A stretch of 64,000 nt of DNA from NCBI RefSeq assembly GCF_001278075.1, contig NZ_CP011340.1:1736001-1800000 (forward strand), in the 5' to 3' direction. Numbering within the stretch: position 1 is the first letter of the stretch; every line of letters begins with the position of its first letter. A program made the position numbers and the translations under genes. The DNA comes from Streptomyces pristinaespiralis. Lineage in GTDB: Bacteria; Actinomycetota; Actinomycetes; Streptomycetales; Streptomycetaceae. Below are positions 61,434 to 64,000 of the stretch, piece by piece. The notes under the pieces are model-generated. The model had not been told where the DNA came from, did not search any database, and saw only the letters and a program-made list of their open reading frames with translations.

Positions 61434-62177
61434 TCACCGTGGGTCGTTGACGGGTTGCCAGCCCTCCGACGCCAACTCTGTGGCGTCGCTCACGAGGTCG
61501 AGCCAGCGCAGCGAGCCCGCCCGCAGACACGGCCACATGTGCCGGTCGGCGATGCCGTCGCCGAGGTCGAGACCCTGGCCTTCCTCGAGAGCGGCAGCGA
61601 TGCTCTCCAGCCACGCGGGCAGGGGAACGCCGTCAGCGGTGAACCAGTCCTCGAGGCTCCAGTCGGCGACATGTCCGAACGTCCCCGCCCTCGGTGTGGA
61701 GTCCATGAAGAGTCCGGTGATCCCGTCCGGGTCGAACATGGCGAACGGCACCCAACGGCCCGTGTGGTCCTGGTGCTCGATCAGCACGTCGACGTTCCGC
61801 GCGTGCAGGGCCGCAGCCCCCTGAACACTGATGAACGTCTGCCATCCGGGCAACCATGCCCGTGGAACCAGGCTTTCCTCCGGATCGTCCCACTCGAGTT
61901 CCGGACCCGTCCCATTGACGAGCCGCCACCAAGTGGCGAGGGGGCCGGGGATCGTGACCCTCTCGGCCAGGCGCGCGGCGCCTTCGGGGTTCCGCGTCCG
62001 ATGGAAGGCGGCAGCCGCCCGCAGGCTGCTCGCCATCTCCGCTTCCGCTTGCGCAATCTGGTCGGCTCCTGCCCCGGGCTGCAGGAACGAAGCCGTTTCG
62101 GGCGCATTGCTCTTGAGCCATGCCTCGATCCGTCGCCATGCGCCGGTGACCCTGTCCTCTTCCGTCATTGCCTTCAT
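61434..62177 (-). CDS. SMI1/KNR4 (SUKH) family protein, possible immunity protein
   Basis: 247 aa from ATG 62177 (GGAGG 8 nt upstream). SUKH features: AWRRIEAWLKSNAPETASFLQPGA, LATWWRLVNGTG, VPRAWLPGWQTF, GRWVPFAMFDPDGITGLFMDSTP, and a C-terminal FTADGVPLPAWLESIAAALEEG. SUKH proteins bind diverse partners and often neutralise nuclease toxins of polymorphic systems. It converges on the NucA/NucB effector gene rather than following it, which is unusual for an immunity gene. Confidence 0.88.
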   Translation of the reverse strand: MKAMTEEDRVTGAWRRIEAWLKSNAPETASFLQPGAGADQIAQAEAEMASSLRAAAAFHRTRNPEGAARLAERVTIPGPLATWWRLVNGTGPELEWDDPEESLVPRAWLPGWQTFISVQGAAALHARNVDVLIEHQDHTGRWVPFAMFDPDGITGLFMDSTPRAGTFGHVADWSLEDWFTADGVPLPAWLESIAAALEEGQGLDLGDGIADRHMWPCLRAGSLRWLDLVSDATELASEGWQPVNDPR

Positions 62178-62329
62178 TGCGCTTCCTCCGTGTCCGGCGG
62201 GCGGGTTGTCAGGGCGGATTGCAGTGGCGTGGGGAACGGACCGTGGTGAGACGAACGGCGGGGGCCCTCGTCGAGGACTTCACGGGTCCCGGGTCCAGGC
62301 CGTAGCCGGCCGTTCTGCGGTCGCGCGGC

Positions 62330-62635
62330 TCAGTCCTCCGGAACCGCTGCGTCCCGCAGGCAGACGCTCAAGTGGGCATCTCCCTCCGGATCCGACGGCA
62401 CCCGCGTCGGGGGCGGCTTGCGGACCGGGATGTCGGGGCAGACGTGTCCGCTCCCGGCAGGGCAGCGTACGGGTTCGAGTTCCGCGGTACTGCAGTCGAC
62501 CGGTTCCTGAGAGGCGTACGGCGACAACGGCACACTGGAAGGCGCGCTCCGTTCGATGAGCGCCGTGGCAACCGCCCCGGAGAAGGCCACCAGGCCTGCG
62601 GCGGTGAGAGCCACGCGGGTGGTGCGGGAGCGCAT
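62330..62635 (-). CDS. Small four-Cys membrane-anchored protein, copy 2
   Basis: 101 aa from ATG 62635, whose A is the last base of the leader ORF stop (TGATG). Membrane segment VALTAAGLVAFSGAVATALIE, then ERSAP, SPYA, and the Cys pattern DC-x9-RC-x7-C with a final VCLRDAA. Parallel to the 12197-12568 protein: ERSAP, SPY, EL-PVRCP are all shared. Function unknown. Confidence 0.7.
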   Translation of the reverse strand: MRSRTTRVALTAAGLVAFSGAVATALIERSAPSSVPLSPYASQEPVDCSTAELEPVRCPAGSGHVCPDIPVRKPPPTRVPSDPEGDAHLSVCLRDAAVPED

Positions 62636-62727
62636 CAACAGGCGGCCCTGTCTGCTGCCGGCTCAACGCGGAGGCGACCGATGATGCGTCGTCTCCGGTC
62701 CGCAAGACGGTGGAAATGACCAAGCAC
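62635..62727 (-). CDS. Conserved leader ORF (MLGH type), copy 2
   Basis: 30 aa from GTG 62727, with GGAAGGA 6 nt upstream. It reads MLGHFHRLADRRRRIIGRLR and ends in a TGA overlapping the next ATG. The DNA block 62681-62734 matches 12584-12637 at 38 of 55 positions, with several changes at third codon positions. The rest of the 62639-63060 gap shows nothing certain. Confidence 0.5.
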   Translation of the reverse strand: MLGHFHRLADRRRRIIGRLRVEPAADRAAC

Positions 62728-63019
62728 CGCCGTTCCTTCCCATCCGGTCCCACGCCGTGCCGGACCTGTACGAGTCGCAGTTGACACTCTACTTCCACCG
62801 CGAAACGGAGGGTGGCGGTCGGCCCGGGTGACGGCATATTGCTGGAGATCCGAAGGGCGCCCGGACAGACGGTGCAGATGACGGCCCGCTGCCACCATCG
62901 CCCCCAGCAGATCGTGACCATCACCGGGAGCGATCAACCCGCCGACCACGGCCTTGTTCAGGAGGTCGTACGTCTCCTTACCCCAGGCCCGGTCAGGCCG
63001 TAGCGCGTAAGAAGAAGCA

Positions 63020-63044
63020 GCCCCGCCCATCTGTTGGGCGGAGC
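63020..63044 (-). terminator. Terminator after second SUKH gene
   Basis: Read on the minus strand, GCTCCGCCCA-ACAGA-TGGGCGGGGC is a 10-bp stem with one mismatch, followed by TGCTTCTTCTT. It lies 17 bp after the SUKH stop. Confidence 0.75.
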
Positions 63045-63060
63045 CTCTTCAGGTCGGATG

Positions 63061-63747
63061 CTATCGCTCGATCCGCCAGTCAAGGCGATTCACCAGATCT
63101 CCGTCGATCACCACCGGCGCCCCGGACAGTGGGGGGTCGGTGATGGTCGGTGGGGTCTGGATCACTTGAGGGACGTAGCGGTACGTTCGCCCGGCGCCCT
63201 GGACACCCGAGCCGGATTCAAGGCCGTCCGCGATCTCGACGAGCATTGCGCCCAGACTCGCCCACCGGATCACGCCCCACGGCTCCGAACCTTCACAATC
63301 GATCTCCCGGACGCTTCCGTCGGTGTCGCCCGGACGGTGGTCGACCGCGAGGTACTCACCGGTATTGGTGACGGCAACGGGAACCCAGAACTCGTACGCA
63401 TTCGGCGGGTCCCACGGTCCTTCCGGGCCCTCGGGATCCAACCCCTCATCCGTGAATTCACTGCGGAAGTCATCGAAAACATCCCGGAAATAATGCGCAC
63501 CACTCTCCATGCTCTCAGCCTTGATCGGGGAGTACCGGAACGGCCAGAGGGAACTCGTCGGCAGGGCACCGTCGTGAGTCCGAAGCCATTGCGCAAGGTG
63601 AGGATGAAGCGGATAAGGAAGGGCGTCCTGGAGGGTCTGGATAGCATCTTCGGAGGCCGGCGGGTGCAGCTCGGAAAGAGTACTGGTGCACTGATGCTCT
63701 CGAAGCCAGGTCTCGATGCGTTCCCAGGCGCGCATGAGGTCGTCCAT
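63061..63747 (-). CDS. SMI1/KNR4 (SUKH) family protein, second copy
   Basis: 228 aa from ATG 63747 (GTG 63765 and ATG 63735 are alternatives). It begins MDDLMRAWERIETWLREHQCTSTLSELHPPASEDAIQTLQDAL and has LHPHLAQWLRTHDGALP, YEFWVPVAVTNTGEYLAVDHRPGD and VIRWASLGAMLVEIADGL, a clear SUKH/SMI1 layout. It is only distantly similar to the SUKH protein at 61434. Probably an orphan immunity-type protein. The last 253 bp of the window (63748-64000) show no gene I can support. Confidence 0.85.
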   Translation of the reverse strand: MDDLMRAWERIETWLREHQCTSTLSELHPPASEDAIQTLQDALPYPLHPHLAQWLRTHDGALPTSSLWPFRYSPIKAESMESGAHYFRDVFDDFRSEFTDEGLDPEGPEGPWDPPNAYEFWVPVAVTNTGEYLAVDHRPGDTDGSVREIDCEGSEPWGVIRWASLGAMLVEIADGLESGSGVQGAGRTYRYVPQVIQTPPTITDPPLSGAPVVIDGDLVNRLDWRIER

Positions 63748-64000
63748 CGGAGCATCGTGACACACAGCTGGAAACCCGAGGCAGATCGGCCTCGATTCGT
63801 CAGCGCGGTTCGGTCCCTGACCGGTCCGGCGGTCGAGAGCCGGCCGGAAAGCCCCGCGGAATGGTACTTCGAGCGGAGAAGGGTCGGTGCGGGCCGTCCC
63901 CGTGCCCCGGGTGCGCCTGGGGCCGAAGACACCCCCAGCAGGAACGAGTTCAGGACAGCCGTCATCATGCGGGCGCCGAGGCGTGTGGCGGGGTCGCCGC

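Noticed and set aside
62635..63030. A 131-codon minus-strand frame upstream of the Cys protein
   Set aside because: Its ATG lies inside the terminator hairpin of the SUKH gene and only its last 30 codons (from GTG 62727) are shared with the other locus, so only that part is annotated.
63748..64000. Start of another gene at the right edge
   Set aside because: A minus-strand frame is open there (MMTAVLNSFLLGV...), but there is no ribosome-binding site, no recognisable domain, and its codon bias is not convincing.

Overview
The window is about 72% GC by eye, with strong G/C third-position bias, many GTG starts, and GTGA/ATGA stop-start overlaps. It encodes a conservon (CvnA-D), SpoIIE-type phosphatase, DUF5133, DUF5988, GH84 and a DasR-type operator. 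All of this points to the chromosome of a Streptomyces or a very close relative, probably accessory/arm-like sequence rather than core housekeeping sequence. No rRNA, tRNA or CRISPR array was seen.

Layout. 1-1710: end of a MoxR-type AAA ATPase and its partner. 2035-10649: a minus-strand operon (ROK regulator, ABC permease, ATPase, binding lipoprotein, sulfatase, formylglycine-generating enzyme, then an amidohydrolase), facing a truncated ROK-type HTH gene and a secreted GH43-like protein. The two regulators share an inverted-repeat operator candidate. 12197-16403: small Cys-containing membrane protein with a coupled leader ORF, AI-2E-type permease, stand-alone FhaA N-terminal domain, DUF5133, GYD protein, NDH-2-like flavoprotein. 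16803-19205: secreted GH84 hexosaminidase behind a DasR site. 19407-25072: membrane protein, DUF5988, SGNH hydrolase, PadR/SnoaL divergent pair with a 34-bp nested palindrome, and an 873-aa RING protein with a TerD-like C-terminus. 25450-32052: lipoprotein class A beta-lactamase, FAD monooxygenase, complete conservon. 32306-33971: methionyl-tRNA synthetase behind a leader peptide with tandem Met codons and a terminator/antiterminator. 34031-46607: UDG-like protein, SpoIIE-type phosphatase, SRPBCC, SDR/TetR pair, IclR, ABM, DinB, FN3 lipoprotein, CAP-domain protein, and a Ser/Thr kinase with five 42-aa repeats. 46816-54437: two-component system, secreted protein, pectate lyase-pectinesterase fusion, PhzF, type-B carboxylesterase.

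54474-57225 is a scrapyard: a DEAD/DEAH helicase C-terminus, a deleted group II intron whose 5' end interrupts an ATP-binding-protein gene, an intact DUF4839 gene, a transposase remnant, and a frameshifted piece of a carboxylesterase like its neighbour. 57563-63747 holds a 1268-aa secreted DNRLRE protein ending in a NucA/NucB-type nuclease domain, converging on a SUKH (SMI1/KNR4) gene. A second copy of the leader-ORF/Cys-membrane-protein pair and a second SUKH gene follow. This looks like a polymorphic-toxin neighbourhood.

Most notable: (i) classical peptide-leader attenuation inferred for metG; (ii) the conserved MLGH leader ORF coupled to a four-Cys membrane protein at two loci; (iii) the RING/TerD-like protein; (iv) the NucA/NucB effector with SUKH neighbours; (v) the organosulfate operon carrying its own sulfatase activator and shared ROK operators. 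Everything comes from reading the sequence; no database or folding program was run.
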